Numbered from the stretch's first letter, positions 31,401-42,762 are shown. The stretch is DNA of 64,000 bases from Phytophthora colocasiae (GCA_018806915.1 JAGKQI010000054.1:682001-746000), one strand, 5' to 3'. The notes: generated by a model not told the origin, from the letters alone. Numbers and translations: made by a program.

Positions 31401-32609
31401 CAGTCTCTGTTGATACACTGAGGAGATTTTAAACACAGCAGCAAACTGGTCCGCTGTACAGGGAAGTACTTGACCTGGAGATTTTTCATACCGGACTTGG
31501 TCATCAGTTCCCAGATCCATCAAAAAGTCAGCGAAATCCCGTCCTGAAGGACAGTAAAAGCCAAGACTTTCGAAGTAGCTCCGAACTTCTCGTACGGGAC
31601 CGTGGTAGGCCACACGTCCGCCCATAAGCAACATAACATCGTCGAAGAGCTCAAACACCTCGGGAGCAGGTTGCAACAGTGCAGCTACAACGGTTTGTCC
31701 GAAGGAACGAGCACGACCACGTAGAGTTGAAACGATATCGAAGGCTGCAGCACTATCCAGTCCGGTCGTGACGCTGTCCAGGAACAAGGCGAGCTTGAAG
31801 CCAACGAGCATTTCCCCAGTCGTGACGCGCTTCTTCTCACCTCCAGATACCCCTCGCTGCAGGCTTCCGCCTATGATCGTGTCTTCGCACTGCTGCAGGC
31901 CAAGCAACTTCAGTGTGATCCGTGGTAAATGATGCAGCAGGGATCGGGCGGTGGCTTGCGCGTCTGCGTTCTCCTCTTTACGAGGTGATTGATTAAGTAA
32001 CTCTTCGACGTGTTTTCCAAAGAACGCAGTGTTGCAAGTGTGCGCGAACTCGTGAGTTTCACGAACTGTAAGCGTAGGCAAGTGCAGGTCTTCCTGGGGG
32101 ACGTAAGCTACAAACTGCGGTAAGCGTTGAGCCAAAGCTACACAAGACTCATCGTTGTACGTGATGTCTCCATCGACAGTGAGACCGGTGCTTTCCAAAG
32201 GGAACCGACTGCTTAACAACTGTAGCAAAGAAGACTTGCCCGACCCCGGTTGGCCCAGAACGAGAGTCATAGTGCCCGGCTTGAAGACACCCGTGATGTC
32301 TCGAAGGATGTACCGGTTCGCGGTACTGGATGTTGCATCCACTCCCTTGAAGCAGGACGGTACGCAAGAACTCAGAGACTTGGACACTGCTTGATGAAGA
32401 ACTCTTGGCAACGTCGGAAGCTCTGCACCAGATCCGTTCTTGTGCACAACTGGAGTTTCCACGGAAAGAGAGACGTCCCTTAGACGGATTTCGAGACGAG
32501 GAAGTGATTGAGCTGCAGCAAGGCTGAACTTGTTCGCAATGGAGCGATGGAATGCGTCAGGCCCTGCAGCCAAGAACGCTTCCGGCGGTTGTTGGTTAAT
32601 CGTTCCCAT
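28422..32609 (-). CDS. Full-size ABCG (PDR-type) transporter
   Basis: 1395 aa, one exon. The order is NBD1 - six TM - NBD2 - six TM, as in pleiotropic drug resistance transporters. NBD1 has Walker A GQPGSGKSS (~119-127), signature VSGGEKKRVT and Walker B LALFLDSVTTGLDS, where the catalytic Glu is Ser. NBD2 has Walker A GSSGAGKTT, Walker B SILFLDEPTSGLD and a degenerate signature MEQLKRLTVG. One composite ATP site therefore looks catalytic and the other not, the usual PDR asymmetry. The Glu-rich linker before NBD2 is low complexity (KEQEEQEEQEE). The family exports hydrophobic toxins and lipids at the plasma membrane. A pair of 29-bp direct repeats lies 150-212 bp upstream. Confidence 0.93.
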   Translation of the reverse strand: MGTINQQPPEAFLAAGPDAFHRSIANKFSLAAAQSLPRLEIRLRDVSLSVETPVVHKNGSGAELPTLPRVLHQAVSKSLSSCVPSCFKGVDATSSTANRYILRDITGVFKPGTMTLVLGQPGSGKSSLLQLLSSRFPLESTGLTVDGDITYNDESCVALAQRLPQFVAYVPQEDLHLPTLTVRETHEFAHTCNTAFFGKHVEELLNQSPRKEENADAQATARSLLHHLPRITLKLLGLQQCEDTIIGGSLQRGVSGGEKKRVTTGEMLVGFKLALFLDSVTTGLDSAAAFDIVSTLRGRARSFGQTVVAALLQPAPEVFELFDDVMLLMGGRVAYHGPVREVRSYFESLGFYCPSGRDFADFLMDLGTDDQVRYEKSPGQVLPCTADQFAAVFKISSVYQQRLQELETPVDRSMAETTHKYMDAIPEFQQDFITSTWTLVRREMLVLSRNVAFVIGRAVMTVVMGLLYASTFYDFEATDVQVIMGVVFSVIFFVSLGQAAQIPTLFEARDIFYRQRRANFYRSSSFVLASTLSHIPVALFETIVFGSLIYWLCGFVPDAELFVRYEAIVFLSSLAFGAWYFLLVALTPNMNVAMPMAMLSVLFFVMFSGFAIPKDQIPDYLIWLYWISPVAWGIRGLAVNQFRASRFDVCVYEDVDYCTLSGGTMGEYYLSLFDVPASKKYVDLSMVFVVGCYVLFLILAVWALEHRRFEGPEDGGASVSNDAGDDHEAAYGLVKTPRGIESVEITVRPESEASKRNFVPVTVAFEDIWYSVPMPHHLKKIKPEEKEQEEQEEQEEVETPSDDKTLQILKGVSGFARPGFMTALMGSSGAGKTTLMDVIAHRKPGGSVRGRILLNGHEASDLAMRRCTGYCEQTDVHCEGATFREALTFSAFLRQPTDVSDSVKHDTVRECLDLLDLHPIADRIIRGASMEQLKRLTVGVELAAQPSILFLDEPTSGLDAAAAKAIMEGVQKVARSGRTVLTTIHQPSAEVFALFDSVLLLQRGGRTVFFGETGPQCCDLVQYFEHLPGVAPLQPEANPATWMLECIGAGVNTGDKASGDAPSVDFADIFEASELQKKLDATMKEPGVACPSDDHAELIFTSKRAAGALVQLRFLVQRSFRSYWRTASYNITRAGISLVLALIFGVAFLEADYGSYAGANAGVGMLFIATGFNGIVSFFGVLPVAVGDRASFYRERAGQTYSAFWYFVAGSIVEIPYVFASTLLFSVVFYPMVGFTGGVASGALFWLNTALLVLLQVYMGQLLAYALPTAELAMVVGVVVNTASFLFMGFNPPVNSIPAGYKWLYQIVPLRYSFSALAALVFADCPSIGDSDIGCQELANAPVTLTFPNVKEYVEYTFGARHDQLARNMGVVVLIIVVLRILGLVALRFVNYERR

Positions 32610-32758
32610 GCCAATCGTAAATTCCGTAAGAATTTGGTGAAGCTTGTCCTCTTGACGGCGAGTTCGGGAATGACCGACGTGAAGGAATATCGAAAGAGTC
32701 GTTCAGTGCTGTCGATGGGTGGTCAAAGTCTCCGATATATATGAGCGCCGGATCCATT

Positions 32759-32821
32759 GTTTCGTCAGACATCGCTTGGCATAATACCACTTGTTTTGTC
32801 AGAGTTCGCTTGGCATAATAC
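32759..32821 (-). promoter_or_regulatory. Pair of 29-bp direct repeats upstream of the ABCG gene
   Basis: Two copies (32759-32787 and 32793-32821) of a unit containing CGCTTGGCATAATAC, 34 bp apart start to start, with only a few differences. They lie upstream of the minus-strand ABCG start (32609), and between it and the RPN8 stop. A spaced duplicate like this is a candidate transcription factor site; no factor is known to me. Confidence 0.4.
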
Positions 32822-32958
32822 TGTATAAAAAGGGGTACCCATGCCTTTCCGAAACTGTCACCAACACACACGGTTCAAGGAAAAAAAGCAGTAGAGGAGA
32901 AAGTGAATTTCATTGGGAGCGTGACTGACCTCGTCGACGCATTAGTTGCTTGACAACT

Positions 32959-33987
32959 CTACGGAGCCTTCTCGCTCGCCTTGTCCTTGGTCACTTTGTC
33001 TTCCTTCTTCTCCTCCTTCTTGTCCGTGAAGCCTATCTCCTCCGACTCTTTGTACTTAATCTTGTTGTTCACGAGGTTGTGAAGTGCGATCGTGCAGCGG
33101 ATCAGCGACGACAAGTAGATCACCTGTAGACAACAATTAAATATGTTAATAAAAACAACTGAACCCTAAAAAATCACTTTCCCACTTACGAAATGCATGT
33201 CGTTCGTCTTCATGAACATGGAGCGCACGAGCTCATCGATGTTCAGATTTGGCAGCAGATTGAAGATTGTCTGCATGTTGTAGATGATCTGGTGGTTGGG
33301 TGGAAGTCGACCAGCCACCACGTTCTCCAAGTACGTCTTCATCTCCTCCAGTCTCTCCTTTAGACCATTAAGTGCCGTCATCTTGTGCTTCACCTGTCCA
33401 GCTAGTGAACTGACCGACGGGTCATTGATATCACGCAGTAGGTGTTCCACACCAACTTCTTCTGCCTCGTAAGCTCCCACCGTCGACTTGATGTGTTTAA
33501 ACACTCGTTTGATAGCTTTCCCATCTTCCTCCACTTCCTCAATGGATCCATAAGCAGTAGTGGGCAGTCCCTCCACATTAGGACGGACATCACAAATGAC
33601 CAGAACTGGATGCGGACAGTAGCGACGGAACAAGTCGTCAATGTCCAGGTCGGCCTTGCGGATCTTCGGACCGGAACTGTAGAAGCCCACAATGCGCTCC
33701 TTTGCATTGATCTTCTTGAACATCTGGTACATATTCTCCAAAAAGTCGTGGTCTAAGTACCATATCCCAGGGTTACGCAGGTCCTCGTCGAAAGGAACCG
33801 CGAACGAATTGGTGATGTCACATTTGCCATGGAAAGTCGAACCTAGTAGAACTCCCACCACGCGCTTGCTGGTGTCGCGCGCCACGCGGTTGTAGTGGTC
33901 CACAATGCTCAGAAGCACCAGCGGGTGCGTCACCACCTCCTCAGGGAGGCCCTTAACGTGCAGCGTCGTCTCCGTCGTGTCCGCCAT
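32959..33987 (-). CDS. RPN8: 26S proteasome regulatory subunit RPN8 (PSMD7), MPN domain
   Basis: Two exons, 33987-33190 (266 codons) and 33123-32959 (54 codons plus stop), join in phase 0 to 320 aa. The start is the ATG at 33987 (MADTTETTLHVKGLPEEVV); the longer upstream frame is not coding. MPN domain: THPLVLLSIVDHYNRV, RVVGVLLGS, SFAVPFDED, ERIVGFYSSGPKIRKADLDI, HPVLVICDV. It is the MPN- form: the JAMM zinc His pair is absent, with GPKI in place of HxH, so it is a scaffold partner of the RPN11 deubiquitinase in the proteasome lid. The C-terminal helix continues across the intron (NDMHF/VIYLSSLIRCTIALHNLVNN) and ends in a Lys/Glu-rich tail typical of RPN8. Divergent from the LYR-ApaG gene, with 124 bp between the two starts. 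Confidence 0.95.
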
Positions 33988-34111
33988 CGTAGATACAGAT
34001 TTTATTTTTTTTTTCGCAAAGAAAATCTTCCCCCCTGTGAAGTAAATGTAAAGTAAGATATAATTTAAATACTTAAGTAGTAAACGTTTTTTATTATGGT
34101 CATTTACAACA

Positions 34112-35175
34112 ATGACGTCGGCTGCTACAGTGCGTGCCATTTACCGGTGTCTGCTACGTGATGCAAGCGAACTGCAGCGTATGCCGCACTTTAATGTACG
34201 TCGGCAGTTAAAACTGGAGCAGTGGAGCACTGGTAGCTTTGTAGAGCCATTGTCGGCTGAGGAACAGCAAGATTTACACACGAAGGAGTCCTCCAAGCGA
34301 GTGTTTACTTCAGTTAAAGAGTTCCAGAAGTTGCGGGACAATGCGTTTCGAATGAGATCACCAAGTGTTGATATTGTGGAGAGTATCAAGAAAGGATTCC
34401 GTGAGAATATGCAGCTCAACGACCCAAAGGTGGGGGTAAAGAGGGTTGAAGTGCTCTTGAATGTCGACCCTGATGATTTTTGCTTGTTTACAGCTTCAAA
34501 GTGCCAAACTGGACGAAGCTTTTGAGTACGTGAAGGAATATTTTGTATCTGGAGAGTCGAGGTACTTAATCGTTGATCCATTTGTGACTGCAGAGCGTTG
34601 AGAGAGTTATCTGAGCAACTTTTGCTGGCCAAGTGCTCGAGTGGTAAAGTATTCTCAGTCTTTTTTAACTTCGATGCGGGATCGAGTTCTGATCTTTTAA
34701 TGCTGCAGTGACTGTGACGGACGGTGTCCGCATAGAGGCAACGAGTAAATATGTGCCGACGCACAGTAACCCGACCTCGGACACCTATCGCTTCACGTAC
34801 CGGATTACCATCACCAACCAAAGTAAGGACATTTATTTGATCGTTGCAGCAGCACTTGCTCATTTCTGCGCTCGTGTAGACGAGGAGTGCTCAGTCCAAG
34901 TTCTAGGACGCCAATACACGTTCGAGAGTGCAAAAGGTCAGCGGATTGCACTACCACGGAACTCTCCTGGGATAGTTGGCGCTACGCCGTTGCTGGCACC
35001 GGGTCAGACGTTCGAATACGCTAGTGGAGTGGACATTGATGCTCCACAAGGGTTCGTTACCGGCTGCCTGCACGTCGTGCGCAAGACGAACGACCCTGAG
35101 GATGAAGCAGACGGCGAGCTGTTCGACGCATTTGTGTCGAAGTTTGCTCTCGTAGCCCCGCACACTCCTTTGTAA
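34112..35175 (+). CDS. LYR-motif / ApaG (DUF525) domain fusion protein
   Basis: Four exons, 34112-34429, 34494-34561, 34594-34643 and 34709-35175, give an exact 300-codon frame. The N terminus (VRAIYRCLLRDASEL) has the LYR-type (I-Y-R) helix of the Complex-1 LYR family, small proteins that in mitochondria bind the acyl carrier protein and Fe-S or respiratory assembly factors. The last exon is an ApaG domain: GVRIEATSKYVPTHSNP, YRFTYRITITNQSK, GATPLLAPGQTFEYASG, TGCLHVV. ApaG domains occur in bacteria and, in eukaryotes, in PDIP38 and FBXO3-type proteins, where they act as binding modules. I infer mitochondrial function from the LYR part only. A decayed fragment of exon 1 exists at 15589-15807. 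Confidence 0.8.
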
Positions 35176-35501
35176 CAAACGAGCGGTGAGTTTGGCGATA
35201 ATAGACGTTGCAGACAGCAAAGCATTTCGCCGGTCGCTCGATACTGGTTGGGTTTTGCTGGTCTGTGGCATCGCTGAGGCTACAGTACGCCTGCAGCAAC
35301 GAGAACCGAGAAATGTTTATATGGATCTTCGTTGCCCCTACTGTAATGAAGCGGAGTTCTAGCAAGGTGTGTGTACATGTACTTCTTCTCCCCAAACTTC
35401 AGAAGGCACGCAGACATGGAGACTTGGCGATGGCTATCAACACTCGCGTCTTTGCATCTCCCATCCACCAAGCACCAAACATGCGACTGGCACAAGAACG
35501 C
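35176..35501. other. Convergent intergenic region
   Basis: Between two converging genes; no ORF of note. Contains a GTACATGTAC palindrome at 35373-35382. Confidence 0.5.
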
Positions 35502-37511
35502 TTACTCGACCAGCGCGTGGTAGGTTGGGTAGTACATCTTGGATGCGACGAAGTCTTCCAGCGTCGCACCGCGGCGGATCGTCGGCCGGAAGCCAGCGAC
35601 GTCCTCCTCAATAGCAGTCTCGCACACAGCCGTGGCTACCTTGAGCGACACGTCACGGATGTTCTCCACGGACGGGAAGACTTGGCCGTTGGCAATCTCT
35701 TCCGGTGTCATGCACTGCGACAGCGCCTTAGCAGCCGCGTAAAGCATGCCATCAGTCACACGGGTCGCCTGGATCACGGAGGCCGCAAGACCCACGCCCG
35801 GGAAGATGAACATGTTGTTGCACTGGCTGATGTTGTACTGGGCGCCCTTGTACATCACCGGGTCAAAAGGACTGCCACTGGCGAACACGCACTTGCCCTT
35901 GGTCCACTCGTATGCCTGCTCGGCCGTGCACTCCGCCACAGACGTGGGGTTCGACAGCGGGAACACGATGGGGTGCTCCGTGTGCTTGGCCATTTCCTCC
36001 ACGGCCTCCTGCGAGAAGGCTCCAGCAGCAGCACTCAGACCCATGAGCATCGTGGGCTTCGCCTGCTTGATCACGTCCACGAGACTCGTCTTGTCTGCAA
36101 TATCCTTACGCGAAAAGAACTGCTGGCCGGAGTTCAGCGATTCGCGGGATTCGCCCAGCAGTCCATGCTGGTCAAGGATGTAGAAGCGTTCGCGAGCCTC
36201 TTCAGTTGTCATGCCCTCACGCAGCATACCCTGAAGCAGCGTGGTGGCCACACCAAGACCAGCACTACCAGCACCAAGAATAACAATACGCTGGTCCTTC
36301 AGCGGAATGTTGACGCGCTCACAAGCGCTCAAAGCACCAGCCAGCACCGTAGCTCCTGTGCCCTGAATGTCATCGTTGAAGCAGAGCTGCTTCAACCGGT
36401 ACGCGTTCAGCACATCCGCAGCGTGTTCACTAGAGAAGTCTTCGAACTGCACCAGCACCTTGGGCCAGCGGTGACGCACAGCACGCATGAATTCGTCCAC
36501 CATTGACCAGAAGGCTTCACCAGTGAGACGCGGTTGCTGCACACCGAGGTAGTACGGGTCCTCAAGCAGCTTCTTATTGTTGGTTCCCGTGTCAAGCATC
36601 ACCGGGAGGACCTTACGCGGGTCAATACCACCAGCAGCCGTGTAAAGCGCCAGCTTTCCGATAGGGATACCCATGCCATTGGCACCAAGATCACCAAGAC
36701 CAAGGATACGGCTCCCGTCGGTGACCACGATCACTTCCACATCGTCAGACGGCCAGTTGTGCACCATAGCACCGAACTGGCTGCGGTCACGCGTGCTGAA
36801 GAACATACCACGCGGGCGACGAAAGAGATGGCCGAACTTCTGGCACACTAATCCGACCGTCGGAGTGTACACAATGGGAGCTGAAGTTGAAATGAACAGT
36901 GTCAGTGCTACCAATATCGAAGTAGCAACATCATTGCTAAAAGTACGCACCCATTTCCTTCATGTGCTTGATCAACAGACGGAAGAACAGCGTCTCGTTA
37001 CGGTCGTGCAGGTCCGTGAGGAAGCGGCTCTTGCTGAGCGGGTCCTTCTCCTCGCAGAAGGTGTCGTACAGCTTAGTCAGCTGCGCCTCCACCGTAAGGC
37101 GACGCGGCGGCACCAGACCACGCAGACCTAATGAGCAGCAATTGCAAGGTTAATAACCGGTTGATGCAGCAAATCTGCGATTGTTGATGGCGTCGTACCA
37201 AGACGATCGCGCTCGACGTGCGGGAATCCCGTGCCCTTGTTGTACAGCGGATCGTGGATAATGTTCAGGCCCTTGAGACCCGTCTTAATAGGTGGATTGT
37301 ACTTCCTCAGCGTCGTCAGGTACGTGTCCAGCGTGTCGTGCTCAGAGCCCGTGGGCTCACCACTGGCCAGGGCCTCCTCGTCCTCCTCGTGGTCCTGAGT
37401 GGAGATGGGCGCCGACAGCAAACGCGTCTGCAGCACTGACGTTGCGCGCGGCACAGCAGTCGCTACCTGCTGCAGCGTGCGCTTCTGGGAGCGGAACTGA
37501 CGCGCCAGCAT
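35502..37511 (-). CDS. Mitochondrial NADP-type malic enzyme
   Basis: Three exons, 37511-37199, 37127-36951 and 36880-35502, form an exact 622-codon frame. The start MLARQFRSQKRTLQQVATAV is a typical mitochondrial presequence (Arg-rich, no acids). Malic enzyme motifs: PIVYTPTVGLVCQKFG, VVTDGSRILGLGDLG, CFNDDIQGTGA (divalent-metal and substrate site), the Rossmann loop ILGAGSAGLGVA, and VFPLSNPTSVAE. The enzyme oxidatively decarboxylates malate to pyruvate, making NADPH (or NADH); cofactor choice cannot be read with certainty. The length is about 60 residues above bacterial forms because of the targeting segment. A longer upstream frame to 37565 would bury the presequence and is not preferred. 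Confidence 0.94.
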
Positions 37512-38633
37512 CGTGTGCACGAGATCGGGAAGGGAGTAAACTGAAGCTTTGGAGCAAATTGCCAAATGATCGCCGATCGGCTGCTTGGGGTGCGTGGCTT
37601 TCCTGTCATTGGTCGAAACTCGAAAAACAGCTGCGATGGGCCGAGTTGCAGTCGACTACATGTACACTACCAGTCGACAACAATTCTGCTACGGCTTGAC
37701 GGCATCCCGATCGTTTCTACAGGATCGTCTTGAATGTACTTCCTGTCTCAATTGGCGAACGAATCGATTTCTGTATGGGAAAACTTTCTTGTCAAGACAC
37801 ACACTGTAGTGATCCATTCCTGCAAACGAAGACTGGAGTCCATGCATTTGGCGCAGATTGTTTATTCTCAAAGAGGGACATACGAAGGTACACGCGCGGT
37901 AAACAGCTAGGAAAAACGGTTAACACGAAAGCTTCAACTTGAAGCCATGCACAATGCACACAGCAATGGCAATTTAGCAGATTACTACAGCATACTGAGC
38001 AGGAAGATGGAAGACACAGTGTGCTCCTTGAAGCGACTGCATAGTCACAAGGAATGCCAACGCAGTGGCAAAGTCCGTCGTGACGCATAAGAAGGCACAA
38101 GCAGCTCGTGGACACAGTTTGCGTCCACACGCATCGGCTCACACAGCGTTTTTTCGCGACCGTCATTTCACAAGGCGCAGCAGTGAAGCACATCTGCAGT
38201 GACGCAGCATCTACATGTACAAGCCGTTTTCGCTGGCTTTCATGAAGGAAAAAATACGTGTATTTCAGGGATTTTGGCTCCTGTTTTCATAACTCTCATT
38301 GAGAACTCCGTCACCTGAATGAAAACCTTGAACGTGCATGTGATAACGTGGATTTTGGGAGGACAAATCTGTTCCCAAGCAGTTGATGTGTCAATTGTGT
38401 GTCAATTGTGTGTCACCCTCCAGAAAACGTGTGGCCAACACAACTTAGTGTTACCCACACTTTTCGTACCCAAATATGAGAAATGTGTCGTCGTAAATCA
38501 CAAATGTGCCATAGTGAAACCAAGTCGTGACGTCAGCGTTCAGCTTCGCTGGATACGTTTTTCGGAAAATCCTCTGGCTCATTTAGCAAAAAGCGTCTTG
38601 AAGGAGAGAATCTTTTCAACAAGCGACAACATC
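37512..38633. other. Intergenic between malic enzyme and villin
   Basis: About 1.1 kb with no recognised gene; divergent promoters of both neighbours are expected here. Two CTACATGTACA motifs (37657, 38211) are the only notable sites. Confidence 0.5.
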
Positions 38634-41447
38634 ATGGCGATCGAGAACGCGTTCACGGAGGCAGGCAAGCAGGCCGGACTGCAGGCCTGGCGCATTGAGG
38701 ACCTGCAGCCCGTGGCTGTGCCGTCCTCCGACCTGCACAAGCTGCACAGCGGCGACAGCTACATTTTCCTCAAGACGAGCGAAGCGACAACGTACGAATA
38801 CACAACCCGCATTTGACATTTTTTCACTAAGTATAGAGAATTACTAGCACTAACCTCCCTTTTTACGTTGCAAAAATGATCTAATGTCAGTGGTTTGAAG
38901 TGGGACATTCACTTCTGGCTGGGGAAGGAGACGTCTCAAGATGAGAGTGGTGTGGCTGCCTACAAGACGGTGGAGCTGGACGACGCACTGGGCGGTGTGC
39001 CAGTACAGCACCGTGAGTGCCAGGGCTACGAGTCTGCGTTGTTCCTGTCCTACTTCAAAGCTACGGGTCTCCAGTATCTGGAGGGAGGTGTGGCAAGTGG
39101 CTTTAATGAGGTCAAGCGTGACGACTACGTCACGCGTTTGTACCGAATTAAGGGAAAGCGTACGGTACGCGTTGAGCAGGTGCCGTTGAAGGGCTCCTCG
39201 CTGAGTGTGGACGACGCCTACGTCCTTGACGCTGGACTTGAAATCTACCTGTACGCTGGGGAGGAGGCTAACCGTTTGGAGAAGGCTAAAGCTCTGGAGT
39301 TTATTAGCAAGATCAGAGAAGATCGCGGTGGACGTGCCAACGTCACATTCGTTGACGAAGATCCAGAGAATGCTGCTTTCTGGGAAGCTCTAGGCGGCTT
39401 TGAGACTGTTGCGCGTTCGGGAGAGTCGGACGAGCATCACGAAAACGCGGTCAAGAAGAACACAACGGTACTTCGTGTGAGTGGATCTACTGATGAAAGC
39501 CTGCAGGTTGCGGATGTCACTCCTTCGTCGGGTGTGCTGACCAAGGACATTCTCAAGACTGAGGACGTTTTCGTGATTGATGTTGGCAACGAAGTGTTTG
39601 TCTGGGTTGGCAAGACCGCATCCGAGAGCGAGCGTAAGAACGCGTTGTCGGTTGCTGTGCATTACTTAAAGAAGGAAGGCCGCCCCTCGCACACGCCCAT
39701 TACCCGTGTTGTGGAGGAGGGAGAGACAGCACTGTTCACGGCGTTGTTCAAGGCGTGGACTGAGCCTAAGGTGCTGGAGTTCGGATACCAGCCGAGCAAG
39801 GGAGTTGCCCACATGCAGGACGACAAACCGGTGGATGTGAAGGCTCTTCTGAAGGCTGCCTCACAGTCCGAGGAAGACATTGGTGCTGACCCCAATGGTG
39901 ACGGCAAGCACGAAATTACTGTATGGCGTATCGAGGACCTCGAGAAGGTGGAGGTGCCGAAGGAGCAGTACGGCCACTTTTACGACGGCGACAGCTACAT
40001 TGTTCTACACGTGGTGACGCCCTCTAGCGGAAAGCCAACCCAGGTGATTTACTTCTGGCAGGGACGCTCGTCGACGACGGACGAGAAGGCTGCTTCTGCT
40101 CTGTTGGCCACCTTCTTGGATGACAGCTTGGGAGGATCTCCAGTTCAGGTCCGTGTGACTCAGGGCAAGGAGCCTGCTCACTTCCGTGCACTGTTCAACG
40201 GAACGATGATTGTGCACGCTGGTGGCAAGGGTAGCGCTTTCACAAACCGTGACGACGAGGACTCGTACGACACGGATGGCGTGTCACTCTACCAGGTTCG
40301 CGGCACCAATGCCAAGAACACTCTGGCGGCGCAGGTGGATGAAGAGGCCTCGAGCCTCACCTCGGGTGACGTCTTTGTTCTGGTGACTCCTAGCAAGGTG
40401 TACGAGTGGCAGGGCAACGGTAGCAGCGCGGCTGAGCGTGAGATTGCGTCGAACATTGCTTCGATCTTGAAGAAGAACCGCGAGGTTGAGGTTGTCGAAG
40501 AGGGAAGCGAGTCGGACGAGTTCTGGGAGTTCCTTGGCGGTAAGGGGGAGTACGCTCAAGCGAAGTCGTCGTTTGAAGCTCCCCACGAGCCCCGCCTATT
40601 CCAGTGCTCAAATGCCTACGGATACTTCGACGCTCGTGAGATCGTCAACTTTGCCCAGGATGACCTCAACACCGATGACGTGTTTATCTTGGATACGTAC
40701 ACCACTCTGTATGTGTGGATCGGTGCTGGTGCTAACGAACCCGAGAGACGGGAGGCTATGGCTCTTGCCCAGAAATATCTGGCTGTTGCCAAGAGCGACG
40801 GCCGTGGTGAGGGTATCCCTATCGTGGCGGTGCACTGCAACAGCGAACCGCTCATGTTCACAAGCAACTTCCTTGCGTGGGACGACGATTTCTTCACCAA
40901 GAACGAGTTCTTGGACCCTTACAAGGCCCGTCTCCAGAAGCTGAAGGAGGAGAAGGAAAGGAACGCCCCCAAGGATCTCCCTGGTACGATCACTAACGAG
41001 GACATTCGCGAGAAGGAGACCCCACCTCCCGCTCCAGTGTCCCTGAAGGCTACCCCTGTGTCTCCGAAGGCCTCTCCGGTTGCTGCGAGGGCTATCCCTG
41101 TTCTCCCCACGGAAGCCCCTGCTCCGGCTTCACCCAAGGCTACTCCAGTGTCCCCTAAGGCTGCTCCCGCTCCGGCTTCCGCCAAGGCTACTGGTACTGC
41201 TGGCGAAACTTTCTCCATCGAGCAACTAAAGGCTGGCGTTGAGGGTATCGACATTACTAGGAAGGAGGTAAGTGTATATCGCTGTGGCTGTATCCTCTCA
41301 TAGATCTCAGCACTGACTCATGCTGTCTTGTAGGCCTACCTCTCGGATGCCGACTTTCAGGCAGTCCTGGAAATGAGCAAGAGCGAATTTGAAAGCATGC
41401 CCAAGTGGAAGCAACAGGCCAAGAAGAAAGAGGTTGGCCTTTTCTAA
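38634..41447 (+). CDS. Villin (gelsolin repeats plus headpiece)
   Basis: Exons 38634-38791, 38891-41267 and 41334-41447 sum to 882 codons plus stop in frame. Six gelsolin-type repeats are visible. The first, [22 protein letters not shown], is split by intron 1 before [10 protein letters not shown] fourth-repeat start follows the pattern [28 protein letters not shown] Pro/Ala/Thr linker with repeated KATPVSPK units (~41020-41200) precedes a villin headpiece ([20 protein letters not shown], ending [15 protein letters not shown]). Villins bind, sever, cap and bundle actin filaments in a calcium- and phosphoinositide-dependent way. The headpiece ends LKKKxGLF-like, so bundling activity is likely. 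In oomycete hyphae this fits actin plaque and tip-growth control. Confidence 0.94.
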
Positions 41448-41688
41448 GCAATTGACCACAGCAAACAGGTCTGAGGAGCTTCAATCCCCTCAGTACGCCA
41501 TACGCTGTGATGTGAAAAAGTTTTCATAGCTTACATGAAATGAAGTAACGAAATACTACATGCACTTTCGTCATTCGTTGCCTTCAAGCTCAAGTTGAAC
41601 TGGCTCAACACAACGATGCTGCCGGATATTCGCTCTGAACTGCGCCGGATAACAACATTAGATACTGAACTCAAGTTCCCAGATCAAA

Positions 41689-42555
41689 ATGGCGTCTTCA
41701 GTGACGCCACAGCCCGTTCTGGGGCCGAAACTCGCGCCGTTCACGCCCAGCGGCGACGGAGTGCTCGATCACGCGTTGGACCTGCTAGCGCTCTCGAGTG
41801 ACGATGTCCTGTTCGATTTGGGCTGTGGAGACGCGCGGATCTTGGTGCACGCGGCCGAGAAGACCGGTACCCGGTGCGACGGATTGCGGATAATATGTTT
41901 CTACCAAGGGAGTTTACAGTACAGTGCTGTTCATTGCTTTGTTGTATTGCAGGTGCATTGGTGTAGAGTACAATGAGGATCTAGTGAAGCGAGCACGGAT
42001 TCGAGTTGAGGTGGTGATGTCAGGTGTCAATTTTCTGAAAACTATTTACTGATGGAATCGTAATTTGTGGCGTCAGGAACGTGGGGTGCAGGAATTGGTA
42101 GAGATTCAACATGGCGACGCGTTGGAGGTGGATCTCACGTCGGCGACGGCGCTGTTCCTGTATCTCGTGCCCGATGTGAGTGGATTTCGCTTTTGGTCAT
42201 GTTGAACAAGTCCAGTTGCTAATGGATTTTGGTGCTTGGTCTGCAGGGAATTAAGATGCTCCTGCCAAAGTATAAAGCGTTGAAGATCTTCTGAGTTGCG
42301 TTCCAGTGATCTAATGCGTTGTCATCTGTGTAGGTTGGAAGAAGCGCGACGACTGCATGTACGTATCGTGACGTATGTATTCTCTATACCAGGCTGGAAA
42401 CCTGATGACCAACGCAACTATAAAGGCACCAAAGTACGCTCGCTTCCTTTTGACAATAGATCCATGCCACGCCATCCTTTTCACGATCTTATTACCTCGT
42501 CGTTTCCTCGTGTCAGATTTACCTGTACAACCCCCCACCTGCTCCCGAACAATAG
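41689..42555 (+). CDS. Small SAM-dependent methyltransferase (FAM173/ATPSC-KMT-like fold), six exons
   Basis: Exons 41689-41873, 41953-42010, 42077-42175, 42247-42269, 42334-42433 and 42517-42555 give 167 aa in frame. The second splice donor could also be 42013. Class I methyltransferase motifs: motif I VLFDLGCGDARILV, post-I acid CIGVEYNEDLVKRAR, motif II region IQHGDALEVDL, motif IV-like TALFLYLVPDGIKMLLPKL, and a C-terminal strand RIVTYVFSIPGW. The short GxGxxR loop with GVEYN and the lack of extra domains resemble the FAM173-type protein-lysine methyltransferases of mitochondria, but the substrate is unknown. Tiny introns (about 60-80 bp) and a 23-bp exon make this gene easy to miss by ORF search. 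No clear targeting peptide. Confidence 0.75.
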
Positions 42556-42762
42556 CCGATCACTGTATCAAACCAACACAAAACACAAGCACTCCAAGTT
42601 AAATAATGCAGCCTCCCAATGGAAGCCCTCAACCCGTCAAGTTGCTATAGTTCCCAAGCGATAATGTGTCATCGATCGATCCTTCATTTTTGAGATTGTT
42701 GCGGCTCAGTTGTTCTCCCAAACCACTTCCCCAATTAGAGACCAGCTCAATCTTTTACCAGC

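Noticed and set aside
35208..36506. 432-codon plus-strand ORF
   Set aside because: Exactly antisense to the malic enzyme exon; no motif. A codon-bias shadow.
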